From contig OZ038320.1 in the NCBI GenBank assembly GCA_964035795.1, positions 22,152,589 through 22,216,588 of the forward strand: 64,000 nt of DNA, read 5' to 3'. How positions within the stretch are numbered: the first letter of the stretch is position 1; each line of letters begins with the position of its first letter. The position numbers were made by a program, and so were the translations under genes. A model generated the notes under the pieces. That model had not been told where the DNA came from and did not search any database. It worked only from the letters and a program-made list of their open reading frames with translations. Source of the DNA: Pterobdella sp. o SKG-2022. Lineage: Eukaryota > Annelida > Clitellata > Hirudinida > Piscicolidae. Of this stretch, positions 46,501 to 59,400 are shown piece after piece.

Positions 46501-47571
46501 AGTTTCTTTGCTAGTGCTTCAAAAATTTTTATTCATATGAATTCATTTCAAAATTAAGGAGAAATTAAAAAACATTAAGAGATCTTATTGAAAAGCATTT
46601 ATTCAGCTTTCAAAATTTAAACGTGAAATTTTTGTGGTAACTAGACAAACAATAAAATAGAGGGTGAAAATGTAATTTTTTAGAGACATCTTATGTATCT
46701 TTTTTTATATTATTTGAATAACTTTTAATTTTCAATTTTTTATGAGGAATTTTTGATACATTTATTCAAAAAAAAAACAAAAATTTTTGATAAGTACAAC
46801 CTTATCATAAATCATTAGACTACTAATGATTTATGATAAGGTTGTACTTATCAAAAATTTTAGTTTTTTTTAAATAAATGTATCAAAAATTCTTCATAAA
46901 AAATTGAAAATAAAAAGAGAGTGACAATCTTTTCAAAAAAGTAATTGAAATTTGAAATGTTTCATTCATGAAGAATGTTACAATTCTAGAAGTTAAAAAC
47001 ATATTCTGTTGCAAAAGTGGAAGTTTATTACATTCTCGTATTATTCATCATAATGAAATATTCATAAAACTACATCAGAATAAATTTTAGTAATAATCAA
47101 AATGTTTCATTTATTAAAACTTTGAAGTATCAAATAAAATTAAAAATTAATTTTCACCTGAATACCAGATAGAATTTTTGATTTTGGTTTAGCTTTTGAG
47201 GGATCGGAAAAAGTGACTGAGAGATAACGGTGAAACGAAGATTGTTTCAAAAGTGGATGTTTCGGGTTTTTGCTGTAAGCGTTTTTACATTGTGGTATAT
47301 AAAATAAATTGTCTTGAGATTGAGAAAACTGTTGTTGATTGTGTACCAAAAAGCGTTGCAAGTGACTTGCTAGAGGGGTTGAAGTGGTGGGAGGCTGAGA
47401 TACTGTTGAAAGAATGTTTTCTGTAATATTACTCGACGGTGGTTTTTCAACGTCATCAGGCGTCGAAGAACTACACCAATCTTCCCTACTTGACATGACA
47501 GCATTGATGTACTGTCCTCTTTTCTGCTTCAAATCTTTTCGACTTTTTTCTTGCTTTTTACGGAAGCTCAT
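31582..47571 (-). CDS. PLEKHG5-like RhoGEF (DH-PH, 23 exons)
   Basis: Minus-strand exons: 47158-47571, 45797-45915, 44381-44477, 43252-43522, 42927-42973, 41775-41900, 41301-41362, 39802-40007, 39386-39441, 39192-39299, 38902-39078, 38603-38800, 38143-38259, 37849-37955, 37650-37717, 36079-36194, 35781-35874, 35603-35682, 35438-35538, 35339-35376, 34978-35255, 34146-34913 and 31582-31863. All join in frame: 1,309 residues. The N-terminal 500 are polar and disordered. The DH domain (about 535-765) opens with REAVWELFMSECIFLVDHL and includes DLLISPLQHCTKVPLLLDNI. The PH domain (about 780-975) has KLVYEGHVTLL, MYMFLFDDILLLTK, FVVYRQPLALDR and IIGVFTLQID...LAWIQHIHEI. The tail is Ser/Gln-rich. 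The order and spacing resemble PLEKHG5 (Syx). It should activate Rho-type GTPases at membranes or junctions. The first ATG may not be the true start, and the acceptor of exon 41301-41362 is a best guess. Confidence 0.88.
31980..32105. repeat. Fold-back repeat remnant in a RhoGEF intron
   Basis: Shares the end motif AACCTTGTCATAATTCATT (compare AACCTTATCATAAATCATTA at 46.8 kb) and an inner ACATCGTATGTTTTTTT string like that at 46.68 kb. It is a single-arm, diverged copy. Confidence 0.45.
40542..40875 (-). CDS. Cys-rich tail-anchored ORF inside a RhoGEF intron
   Basis: An uninterrupted 110-codon ORF (ATG at 40872-40874, TAA at 40542-40544) lies in the intron between RhoGEF exons 41301-41362 and 39802-40007, on the same strand. 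It has 13 cysteines, mostly as CxC pairs (CGC, CAC, CSC, CGCSCC), many Lys and Gly, then a hydrophobic helix (FFFCAAALIAVGVGAAW) and a basic end KKKFID. This is the layout of a small tail-anchored protein with a metal-binding-like or disulfide-poor cytosolic part. Directly before the ATG is AATTTAAG followed by T. If that AG is used as an acceptor, the preceding RhoGEF exon (which ends in AG, phase 2) joins in frame (AGT = Ser, then MCDADE). So it is either a nested gene or an alternative last exon of the RhoGEF. No family recognised. Confidence 0.6.
46085..46112. repeat. Fold-back repeat fragment
   Basis: AAAACCTTATCATGATTCTT is a short diverged copy of the hairpin core motif, 650 bases from the full hairpin in the same intron. 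Confidence 0.35.
46722..46916. repeat. Long near-perfect hairpin (fold-back element)
   Basis: The arms 46722-46818 and 46823-46916 are inverted copies of about 95 bases with few differences, around a four-base centre (ACTA). The arm core is GTACAACCTTATCATAAATC plus ATTAG. It lies in the first RhoGEF intron. Related single-arm pieces occur at about 11340-11446, 31980-32105, 46085-46112 and 48235-48262. No coding content. Confidence 0.85.
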
Positions 47572-49788
47572 TTGACTTTGAAAATTTTTTTATATTTATA
47601 CAGTTTTTTAAAAGCTTCGTTCGAGAAATTTAATTAATTTGTGCAGCTGGATAAAAAAACTTTTTTCACAAAAATTAAGATACAAATACACAGAACATTA
47701 ATTTAAAATAATTTTCATTTATCTTTATGAGATATCTGTATAAGACAGTAACATATCCAAAAACACCCAGTATCATGAAAGATTTTTTTTGGAAATATAA
47801 ATTTATGTAAGAGTTGTGTCAAACAGTTGCGAAATTCAATATAGAAGATCATCCGTCTTGCAATTCTCTCAGCTATCATTTGTATCTTTCAAAAAGTCAA
47901 TCTTAATTTTGAATTAAAACATTTGATTTTTCACGTGTATAGTGTTTCATTGGTTAGAAAATTGAAGTTTTCTACGTTTTATCAAAAGTTGTAATGCCTG
48001 AAATAGGTCCACATTTTACTTTTCGAAACAAGTTATTTCGTGAAATATAGCTCTCATTCCGTGACTTTGAACTTATTTTTTCGATTTTTTAAACGAAATT
48101 CGAATTTTTACATTTAAATGTGTTGCTTATTAAGTTAAAACTTAAATTATTGGAAAGACACGTTTTGAGAAAAAAAAATTTTTATACAAAATAATAAGAG
48201 TGATTCTTCAATGGGATTTTTTCAATTTAATTGTAAGGTTGTACTAATTAAAAATTTGCACTTGAAACATGAAGATAAAAAAGATTAGAGAGATGAAAAA
48301 TAGTGAATGTAAAAAGTCTAGCTCCATTAACTATTCATATCTTGTGATTGTTTCAATGGTCGTTAACATCAATACTATTTTCATTTAAAAGCATTTCATA
48401 GAATATTTTTTTGAAAAATATCTCGAAACGAAGTTTAAACTTTTTAATTTTTATTTCAATTACGAAAGCAAATCAAACATTTTAAATTTGAACTTCGATT
48501 ACAATAGGATTTTGCTTCGGATATTTCGGATGCATAAATAATGTTCTATAACAAATCTTAGTTGAGGAAAAATATATATCATTCTTTCATAAGATTGAGA
48601 ACTATAATCAAGAACCAAAAGCAACGTCGAAAGATACTGCCTTGAAAGAAAAAGATGAAGAATGATTCGAAGGTTTAGCTTGCTTATAGTAGCAATCTTT
48701 TCGATATGGAAGTTTCCACCCAAAACTTGTGTATATTATCAATAAAAATACCAAACCAACTTTTATGGCATATATTGGAACTTAAAATTTTTTCAATTCA
48801 AGTATTTTATGCAAGTATTATTCTTAGTCACGCCTTAATTATGCAAAGATTTTTTCAAAAAAAACTATAAGCTTATTTAGATTTCCGAAAAACTTTAAAC
48901 ACAAGTTCTAAAAAGATTTTAAATATTATGCCCAACAAATTTGTCAAAATTTCAATTTTAAGAAGTTTTGAAAAAACTAGTAAAAAATCTAGAAAAATGC
49001 AAATCATAACTTAAGTTAATGGAACGCCGAGTAGGTATTAGTGTTATCCTTGGACAGTGTCTAAACGAAATATCTTCAAAGCACATATAAAATTAAATTA
49101 CCTACGTCTGATTTTTGCTTTTTATTAGCAACTAGTTTAGCGAAAAAAATTTTCATAGTAAAATAGAAATAAAGCATAATCATTTGAATCTAAAACATGA
49201 GGAGTTTGTAAATATTATATAACCACATAAAAAGCTAATGGAAGATGCAAGATCTATCAAATTTTTATGATTTTGCCCTTTCGAGCCAAATTAATGTATT
49301 ACCAATTAAGTTGCTTAATTAAAAACAATGAAACGGCCTATGGTATAAACAATGAAAAAATATGGCTTTATTAGAAAAATTTTAAAGTACGAGAAAAAAA
49401 AGACTTCACTGATGAATCTGCATACATTCCATGCCTGAGCATAACCACTAACAAACTTGGAAGTGATTATTTGAGATTTATTGTTGCTAAATGTGTGTGT
49501 TCAACTATATTGTTAGACAGTTTTATAAATACATCTTAAAATATTTTCAAGCTGAAAATTTATTAGAAATATTTACATCATTAAAAGCATAAAAATAGTG
49601 GGCTAGTGCTTATATGGTTATAGTTTAAACACTCAAATGTTACTCACCTAAGATTTGGAAAAGGTTGATACAATTTAAATAGTCAATAAATTTTTTTTTT
49701 GAAGACTCATCATTAGTTTAAAAATAGCATGAAAACCCAAGCTGTGCTTCTACGCCAAGAGAACTAATTATATATATTTTTCCTTCAG
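47572..49788. other. Intergenic spacer, 5' flank of the RhoGEF gene
   Basis: AT-rich, no exon recognised. It includes a short copy of the hairpin motif (TGTAAGGTTGTACTAATTAA at about 48232-48251). The RhoGEF promoter or further 5' exons may lie here. Confidence 0.4.
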
Positions 49789-49789
49789 T

Positions 49790-50020
49790 GGAATTTATAA
49801 ACTTCTTGACAAAGCCTTTTTACAAGAGAGTCTGCCTGGATGCACGTGCCAGAATGTTCTCGCACACATCGCAAACCTCAACGTACAACTATTGACCGTT
49901 CAAATGAAGGATGTGTGCTTTACTTCGCGTATCTTTACTTTGTACGACAAACCTCGTTTGTGGAGTTTTAACCATTTACTTTCGGAACTTTTATTATTTG
50001 AACCAGCTTCAAGGTTTTAA
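49790..50020 (+). CDS. Unassigned exon-like open frame
   Basis: A good acceptor (TTTTTCCTTCAG, ending at 49788) opens a 76-codon frame without ATG at its start: GIYKLLDKAFLQESLPGCTC, then QNVLAHIANLNVQLLTVQMK and a Phe/Leu-rich end, stop at 50018-50020. The stretch 49830-49960 is clearly richer in G/C than its surroundings. I do not recognise the family and found no partner exon upstream. It could be a last exon of a + strand gene, a processed pseudogene piece, or part of an old transposon. Confidence 0.3.
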   Translation, partial: GIYKLLDKAFLQESLPGCTCQNVLAHIANLNVQLLTVQMKDVCFTSRIFTLYDKPRLWSFNHLLSELLLFEPASRF

Positions 50021-51189
50021 GTATTTTAAAATGTTTTAATCAACTAGACTTGAAGAGTCCTTAAAGTCCACAACTAAAGTTCTTTAATCATATAGTTTTT
50101 ATGCATCTTAAAGTTTTATGGAATTTTTATTTCAAAATATTTATGCAATAAAAACTATTTTTGTGCCAAAAATCTTCTCTCTTTTGAATAATTCATCTAG
50201 ATATTAGTTTTAAAATTCAGGCTTTTTAATGAATATTTTTTCACAATTTCAAATAAACGTTTATTTTAAAGATTTTTAACTAAAACCATTTATAAGAAAA
50301 AAAATAATTTTCTTTTTTCTTTTTCTTCTTTTTCTTCAAAACCCTCATTTTAAGAAAAAAAGTAAACCTTTTACACTTTATGCAATGAAATTAATTATTT
50401 TGCTATAAAAATAGTTATTGAAAACAACTTTCTTGTTAAAAATTCTAGCGAGTGTTTTAAAATTTTTTTAGAAAAACTTCTAAAAATCATTTAATAAATT
50501 ATTTTTAAGCTCTCTCGACTCTAAATCACTTAATTTGATAGTAAAAATGCAAAAAACATTTTTTGGAAGATTTATAAGTATGTGAGACTCTGCCATTTCA
50601 ATTTGGTAATACTTTCCCACCCACTATTTTTATTAAACTTCATTGTTGCTTTTTTTAAAGATTATTAAATGAACTTTCAACAAAATTTTGTATGAATAAT
50701 ATAACAACAAATTAATCAGATGATAAAGCTTATCCATGAAGGGAAGATTCAAAAATTTAGAAGAAGTTATGGTAGAGATGTACTTTGTCCTGTGATTCTT
50801 AGAAAAACATAGCTGACCAACAAAAACTTTTTGAGCTTTCTAGTTTTAGACCAACATTTCGAAATTTTTGCGTGCTTTTCATTCAGCTACTTTTTGGTCT
50901 TTCTCCCATTTTTTACCTTGAAAGTAACGTTTTAGTTTTTTATGAAAACGTTGTCTGGGTTTTATGGCCTAACCACCTCCACCTTCGTTGAAGAAACTCT
51001 TTTTGCATAGGCTTTTTTTTTCTACGATGTATTAAAACACTATTACTTATGATTTTTAAGCAACCTGTATTTATGCTTTATCCAAAATATGTGCTTAGAA
51101 AATTCTGGACTCTTTTTATAAGCTTTTGGCCAACGTTTATTCTTTGGTTTTATAGCACAGTACTATTTGCAATTTAAAAGTAAAAATTC

Positions 51190-51820
51190 GTATTAGTAAG
51201 AGTGTTCACGTTTGTGGCTTTTCACACATCCATAAACTTTTGAAACATTTTTTTTTTTTTTTGCATATTCACATCCAGCTCTAAACCACTTTTCTTTTAT
51301 CCCCCCCCCTATGTTTCTTAGATAGATATTGTTTACTACTTCTAGTAAGTCACCCTTAATTAAGTTCAATTTGGAATTTTTCAATGGTGTACATCTTGGA
51401 AACATTGCTTTTACCATAATGAAACAAAGGCTTACACAGAGTTATATTTCTTAAATTGCATCTTCTGTTGGTTGTGGAAAGAAGTGCCAAAACATGTCCA
51501 AAGTGCACACCTTCCAGATGATTCAAAGGTGTTCACCGTATGTAACGGTTTTCATGTTCTAATCTTTCGCCAGCAAAAGTAAGAATTGTGAAAGCAAGGA
51601 TTTTTGCCTTACACACGTTATCATTTTGCAAACTTCAGTTGTTTGACCACCATGTATAACCCTGCAAATCAGTTCCTCATATGAGTTTTTTATTATGTTT
51701 ATTATTCATTCCAAAATTCCTTAGAGCTTTAAAAGTTCCAAAAAATCAGTCTGACCACGCTATCGAACGCTTTCTGATAGTCAATGAAGTTTAAGAAAGA
51801 TAAAAAAATCTTGAATGAGC
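51190..51820 (-). mobile_element. Old LINE reverse transcriptase remnant
   Basis: On the minus strand, NFIDYQKAFDSVVR (RT palm motif A) is readable at about 51755-51800. After small frame changes come YEELICRVIHGGQTTEV, CVRQKSLLSQFLLLLAKD (motif B region) and MKTVTYG. Lower down, VVNNIYLRNIGGGIKEKW and KVYGCVKSHK correspond to the thumb and C-terminal region of such RTs. Stops and shifts are many. It is a third or fourth LINE type, older than the others in the window. Confidence 0.7.
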
Positions 51821-51829
51821 TGAAGCGTT

Positions 51830-54800
51830 TTAGAAAAATTAAAAATTTGGTAGATAGTAGAAACAATATTTTTTTTAAGCTGACGATGTCTGTGGCTTAT
51901 ACTGTTTTGATTCCTTGATCTTCATCAATGTAAACAATTCTATTAGTTTGGAACGAAGATAATTTGAAACTATTTTTATATACCCTTTTATTAAATTTTT
52001 TCGTCAAGCTATGAAAAAAAGAAATTGAACAAATGGTCTTCAAAAGCGGTCGTGTTGATTAGAGAACAGGACTTTCAGTTTGTAATTTGGTATAACTCAT
52101 TGACTTCATGATATAGCACAGATATGTTGAACAATAATCGCTTGTTCAGCAAGTCAAACTAGCAACATCTCTAATTCATTAATGATAAGTAACTCTATAT
52201 AAAATCTTATTTTTGTGGCTTAAAAACGTTTTGTCATAACGGGTAAAAGAAAAAGTTCTAGTAAGTGGCAAGAGACAGTCTAGTTTAGGCATAAACCGTG
52301 GTTCAATGAGCTGATAGACTTACGAGTATTTGTGATAGAAAAAAGCTCATGTAAATAAGCTAGCTGTTCAATTTCTATAGTTATAATGGTGAGTTATAGT
52401 AACTCGAACTGGGCTTTCAGTGCCTCCGGCAACCAGCCGAGGCATGTGCGAGATGAAGGAAAGTTTTGGCAGCGCGATTTTGAAGAGAAATTGATAGCAA
52501 ATTTTTCAAATAAAATAAAACAATGAAAATTGATCATTGAAGTTTTGGAAAAAAAAGAAGATATGAAAGTGTTTAACAATGTAAGGAACCAAACAAAGCG
52601 CTCAATTCAAAATTTCAAAAATCGGTAAAACTTTAAAATCTGAAAGATAGAAATAAAAAAAGTTACAGCAACTGAAAAAAAAGAAAAAAGAGGAAAGGAG
52701 AGTTTGAACAAAATTTAAACTTGAAAAAAACTGAAAGAAACATGAAATGGCAAAAAAAGTAAGAGTGAAAAAAGTCAAAAAAATAAAACTACAACTAGTG
52801 GGAAGAGATGGATAACGAGACGGGTGAAGATAGTATTGAGAAAAGAGAGAGAAAAAGAAAAATTCAGATTTATAAAGATAAATAAGATTGAATTTAAAAG
52901 TATTCAGCTTGAAGAAATGAAATTAGTTCAAAAAATGTATAAAAATAATATAAAAAGATAGTTTTTTCAACATGGAATTATATAAGATGGAATTAATATA
53001 GAACTGAGACCTGAGGAGCATAAAAAATCTTAGAATAGAGAATCAGCAGTTATTATAGGAAATTGCAAAAGTTTTATCCAAAAAAAAAACGATGAATTAA
53101 AACAGAAAAAGTAAAATAACTCGAAAAAAAAAAGATTTGGAATGCAGAAACAAGAGTGATAATGAAAGAGGTTGCTGGTTAAAACGTCATTTGGAGTAGT
53201 TAGATTTCTTACTTGGAAATTTCATGTATAATTAGGAACAGCAACATTTAATTTTTCGATTTATTTGAATTAGTTTGGCAATTTTGTTTTTTAAAAAGTA
53301 AATAGCTCAATTTAAAATTTCTAAAAATTTAAAGCTTAGAAAAGGACTGCATAATAAAAGGCGGTAGCTAAAAGTTGACCTTAATTTCCTACACAGTTGG
53401 TAGAAAATTTATAAAGTTTTTAAAATTTTTTACGTTTTTTCTTTCAAATAGACTTTCATGCTATCTTGTCGAAGTAAGCTGATTTAAACTGACTGTATCA
53501 TTCCATGTCTCAGCTTGATACAATCCATCTTTATAATCTCTAAATCAACCTCGATCTAGTGACCTAATGTTGAAAAGCCGAAAAATAAAACAGCATATTT
53601 TTTTACATAGTGATATGAAATAAGCAAAAAAATAAATAGCATAACAATGTTTTAAGCGTTTTTTTGAGCTTTTGGCTCACTCTCATTAAGAACAAGACCA
53701 CCTTCTCCAACTTTTAGCTTTTTTATAGTTTTTTATAACTTTTAAATTTTTAGCTCAAAACTGAATTATAAATTCTCTTATTTACCTCAATCATATTGAT
53801 GATGAAATAAATAGCTGTGTTTAAAAAACTAAGTCAAACGATTTTAAAGAGACTGTTAACTACTTTAAACACAGAAAAACCAAAAACTTTTTCAAGTTTA
53901 CATTTTAATAAACACTTTTTTTTTCATTAATATTAATTATTTTTCTATAAAAAATTTTCAAAAAATATTGGTAAATATTAATTTCAGGCAACGAAAACAA
54001 GACAAATGAAAGGAAAGCGCTGTCGACTGCTCCTCGTTTTGCCAACTCAAGCACAGTGTGCCAAGAATCGTCAAGTGTTTTATAGTGAATTTTTAAACGT
54101 AATTCATTTAGAATAGCTCCACAGGTGCAGGTTATAATTCCTCCAAATTCTGCTTATAACTACTCTTCTATATAAATTAAACCATGACAAAACACTTATT
54201 TTTTGTAGTCACAAACTATTTTTAAAACATTAATAACTATTATATAAAATTTTTTGAAATTTATTTTTTCAAATTGTTCTTACTTAATATTCTAAATCTA
54301 GATGCATTGTTTCGTTGTATGAAATGAAGGAAAATCTGACATTCACCATGCACATAAAAGACTTTGAATGATGTTTCGACGTTTCTAAAATATAAAAACG
54401 ATTTTTTATACAATTTTCTTTTTAAAAATTTTCGAGCTATTTGACTATTACTATTGCATCCAAAAAAGTTGGAAAACTTTTGCCTAAAAGCTATTAATAA
54501 TTCACAGAAGTTGAAAGTGATGATACCTGAAAGCGATTTTTAATTAAACATTAGCAACTCCAAGACTCGCAATAAAGCTTGCTGCCACAAGCAACATTCA
54601 ACAAATATAATTTTTATAAAAAATTTATCATATAATTTTTCAAAAGAAATCGAAAAATAATTTTTATTAAATTTCAAAACACGTAATAAGTTTTTTAAAA
54701 TTATTTTTAAATATTTTTATTGGCTTGTTCAATCTTAGTCTCATGAATAAATTAAATTGACTTTAAGTTATGAAAAAATCTTCAATTTCCACATTGTAAA

Positions 54801-56441
54801 ACTTTGATTTTTAGTTTTCGAAGTGGAGAATATAAATGACCTATTTCTATTGGTGTACAGATTTGGTGGTGCTAATGGAAACAAAAGAACTTGAAAGGGT
54901 ATAACAATTTTTCAAAGTTGAGAAATTGTTATCTTTAACACAAAAGTGAGAAAAAAAAGGAAGTGATTCATTAATACTTTTATTAAATGCTTACAGGTTT
55001 CATTCAAAGCACATAGTTTTGTCATTCATCGTTCTAAAGCTGCTTAATCTGACTACAATCCTCATAAGCTCAATGCTATTACGTCGGCATGTTAACCACA
55101 TATCAAAGAGAACAAAAATGGTTCAAAACTTATGGTAAAGTTAACTATTTAACGGTATCGTGTAGTTCAAAAACCAGTTTATTTTCATTATCTTTGAAAC
55201 TCTCTGAACCCATGTTATGGAGGATATGAAAAATTTTAAGATTAGTTTAATTAAAATTTTTTATTGCTTTTAAATATTTTTACATTTTCTTTTGAATTAT
55301 TTAGTCATAAAAAGTTACAGCGTTAATCAAAATGCAAGGTTGTTTTAAGTTTTTATAGTATTCTCAACAAATGCTATTATATATTTTTTTTGATTTTAAA
55401 AGTTGAGAAATAAAAAATTTAAACTATGATTAATGACCATATCCGATTAAATAACGCAATCATAAAATAAAAAGCTGAGACATGTCAACTTTGGTTTTGC
55501 GATAAAAGAAACAAAGGTTCCAACGATATATAAAATTCACATTACATTTGAAAGAAACACTTGGGATGTCTTTGATGTATTTATTTTTGACTGATGTTGA
55601 AACTATATTTTCAAAAACTTTTATCAATCATCCATAATTTCATCTAAGGAATCTAATATAGAAACTTTGAAATATCCAAAACGATATCTTTAAATATGTA
55701 TCAGTTAATTTTAAACAATTTCTAAAATATTATATTTAATCATTCCATAGCTGCTTCGAGCCATAAAGCTTTAGAATCTGACTCTAAATTATCGGTTACT
55801 CGACTTGATAAAAAAATAAATTCCAACAATTTCCATGTTATTTATGTCTTTTCCACGGAAATGTAACTGAAAGATTTCTTTCGAAGAATACATGGGCAAA
55901 ATCAAATGTAAATGTTGAATTTAAAAGAATCCAGATCGTTAATTCGACATGAAAAGTTCATCAAAATTCAACTTCGAGACTAGCACTGAGTTGACAGTTA
56001 ACAAATACTCACTAAGATTATTTTAGTAGTCAGGTCGTAAAATCATTGCATGATGCAAACTAACAAATGTGGAATCAAACATTTTTACTTTTATACCTGC
56101 TCATTAAAACTGATAAGACCTGATTTTCAGTAATTGTTTTTTCAATAATTTATTATTCACGCGAACCACACTTCACAAATGTTCTTCTATGCTAATAAAT
56201 AAAGGCGATTTGAAACAAAAATGATTATATGTTTAAATCACTTGAAAATTAAGATGCATTTTATTAAGATATCGTTTTGATTAATGCCAAAAAAATTATT
56301 AACGTGGAACTATAAAGGTTAAAAATAATTATTGAAAATAGTTTTCAAATATAAAAATAGTTAGTAGTTTGCGCCATGCGAACCAACTTTATGAACTCAA
56401 AAGTATTATAGAAAATTAAAGGAACAAAATTTATGGAATAG
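51830..56441. other. Large AT-rich spacer
   Basis: No gene recognised. A small G/C-richer island at about 52400-52490 gives a minus-strand open stretch (52394-52579) of unknown origin, perhaps from a transposon. Long A-rich and T-rich runs occur at 52.6-53.1 kb. The rest shows nothing. Confidence 0.45.
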
Positions 56442-59400
56442 TCAAAACAGCGTGGTAGTGGTAGGTTTTGGATTGTGGACGTATTTTATTTTTGATGTTG
56501 GCTGAAGTTTATTTTTGTTGAAGTATCTATAATTATCAGTTAAATTGACGTTATTATTCTTATCCTGCACAAGATCATTAGCAGTGGTTTTCAAGGGAAG
56601 GTGCATTTTGTTAGATGCTAAGTCACAATGCAAATTAACTATTTCGGCGTCGGGTCTCTTAGGAATGCCTTTGTTGCTTATGCGATTTACATTTGAGTCA
56701 CTGCTGTTATCACAATAAATGGGATTGTTGTTTATTTTGACATTCCTATTTTTTATACTGCAACTATTAGTTAGACGCTGGGTTAGCTTACAACATGGGT
56801 TTGCACAATCGCTTTTTGGAACGATATTTGTACTACTATAATTAAGTCTTTGAGAGGAATAATCATTAGGTAGTTGAGGTAAGGCTTGTTGAGTTGGTAA
56901 ATAGGAATGTTTGTATGGTAAAACGTGACCAGAAGCAACTGAAAATGAAACGCTGGATATATTTTTAACTTCTTCGGCGTTTCCGTGGAGCGGTTCACAT
57001 GCCTCAAATTCATAAAAATCGTTGTTCATATTGTAATCATTATTATCACTGTTAGTTATTTTCATGCTTTGATTTTTAGTGTTGACATGATCAAAATTAT
57101 TTGGATAATTGTTACAAATGTTCTTAGAACGAGACTTTCCAATGATTCGGATTGGTAAAGTTTTAAAGTTGCAGTTAAGAGGAGAAAGATAGCTAGTATC
57201 CCGTATTTCAGATATTGGAGATTTACATTCATGCAAACGCTGTAAGCTATTGTTGAAAAACGAATCATTGGTAGATGGAAGCAAGTTGCTGAAAGTAGCA
57301 GTGGGATGGTTTCCGTGAATGTCGTAGTGGGAGGGATCTAGAGTTTTTTCGCCTCTTCTCGGTTGCCAAGCCGTAAAACCCGTTTCTTCACACTGATAAT
57401 TACTATGATTTGCCGGGGTATCTGTCTTGCCTTTATTGATGTCTTCATTTTTTTTGTCTTGCACAGTTAATCGCCTATGGGTTGAATAGGCAGTAATATA
57501 ATTTTTAAATAGTTTTTTTTTGATTATTTGCCATATGTTGCTTTCACAAATTTGTGAATAGTAAAAACCAGAAGTAAATCAAATTTGCTTCTAAGCTTGC
57601 AAATGCAAAATAAGCTAATATAGTTACAAAATATTGCCAAATCAGTGGAGCTCTTGAAAATTCGGTTATTTATTTTTAAAAAGTTTTCAATGCGAAGCAA
57701 ACTTCATTGTATATAGGTTCATGAGATTTTAAGCCGCCATACCTTTGAAATGAAAAAAATTTGAATAAAAAGTATAAAAACTAAAATAAATTTGAAATAT
57801 TAGCATAGCTCTGCAAAACCTTTGTACTATTTTTAATTAAGTGCTTTTATATTTTACTTGTTGGTTGAAAGTTAGATTCATAACATAGATACATTTTTAG
57901 AATAAAACAGGTACTAAATTAAGAACCATGTTTTATTCAAAAATTAGCTCTGACTCGTTTTATTTCGCTTTTGGTGTGAAAACTAGTTTGCAACTAATAA
58001 ACCTATGGAAAGTAATTGGGAAATCATTCAATTTCAATTTAATAAACTGGATGGTGTGAATAATTTGCAAAAATTCAAAGTTAATTCTAAAAGCACATTA
58101 GTCGATGTGATGTATGAAAGCCTACTTGATATGTTTGTCTATGTTTTTTATTTCTTTAAGTAAATACCATTTTGTGAATAGGTTTAGTTAGCAAACTTCC
58201 GACCTTTTTAAAACTACTTTGAGCTCAAAAATTAATTTTTTAATTAGTATTTTTTATTTGACTAAGCTTGACAAAACTGAAACTATTCAAAAATGTTTGA
58301 ATATAAAAAGCTCGTATAAAATTTAATAAAGTGAATGAGCAAAATGCTTCCGCCTTATGTGTGACTAAAAAGCTGATTTGATGAAGGGGTTTAAAGAGAT
58401 GATTATAAAAAAATGGGCATTAATGTTTTTTCGAATCAGAACATGTCCACTCTAATCTTCAGATGATTTTATGTTTGCAGCCACGCCATGCGTTTTTTCC
58501 CTTGATACTTCCAACGACAACTTTGTAAGAACATGAAATTTATAGAAATTCAATTACAGTTTGTGCAAAAAGTAACTCAATTTTAATTATAAAATATTTT
58601 TCAGGTTTTAAATCAAAAAAGCCAAAAACGCCTTTAAAGCCTTTCTGTAAAGTTAGCAGTTTCAACGTTTTCACTTTTTCTTTTTATTTTATTTCCTCAT
58701 TCGCCTTGATTTAAAACATCGTTGATAGCAAGTGCTTTTATTCGATGGTTAGAAACTGTGTTTTAAAAGTTATAAAACAGCATTAAAACACAAATGAAAG
58801 GCTGGGGTATTAATAACATTAGAGTTGTATCATTTTATTGTTTGGGTCTGAAGGTGAAATTAGCCATGCGTGTGGGACTTGATCAAAAGACGATACAAAA
58901 ACTAGGTTTTGTGCTTCAAAAAACCGGCATTATGAGAATTTTTTTAAATTAAAAATTCACTTCAAATATTTAAATTGATATTTTTTGTTTCGATTTAATA
59001 TGAAATATACCAATAATTCAGAAAAAGTTTCATTTTCTTTTTATTAAATGTCAGTTTATTGAATGAATAAGGCAAACTTGAGTCATTTGTCATTTATTGT
59101 TAAGTGTACTTTCTTCGGTGCAAATGTAACAATAGAAACGTCCAAATTATTATGAATACTATATACTTTGAAAAATCAATTCAATTATGAAAGTTATTTG
59201 AAAGTTAATACTAAAATCAAAAGTTAAATTTTTAAATTCGAAATATGCTTGTATAACGCAAAAGTTATATAAATAAATTTTGTAAAATTTTATCCATTTT
59301 TATTTCTTTATAATTTAATTTTTTAGTTTCAAAAAGTTTGAAAACGATTTTAGAAATTTTTAACAATTGGTGAATTTCTTTGAAGCTTGCAGAGTTTTCC

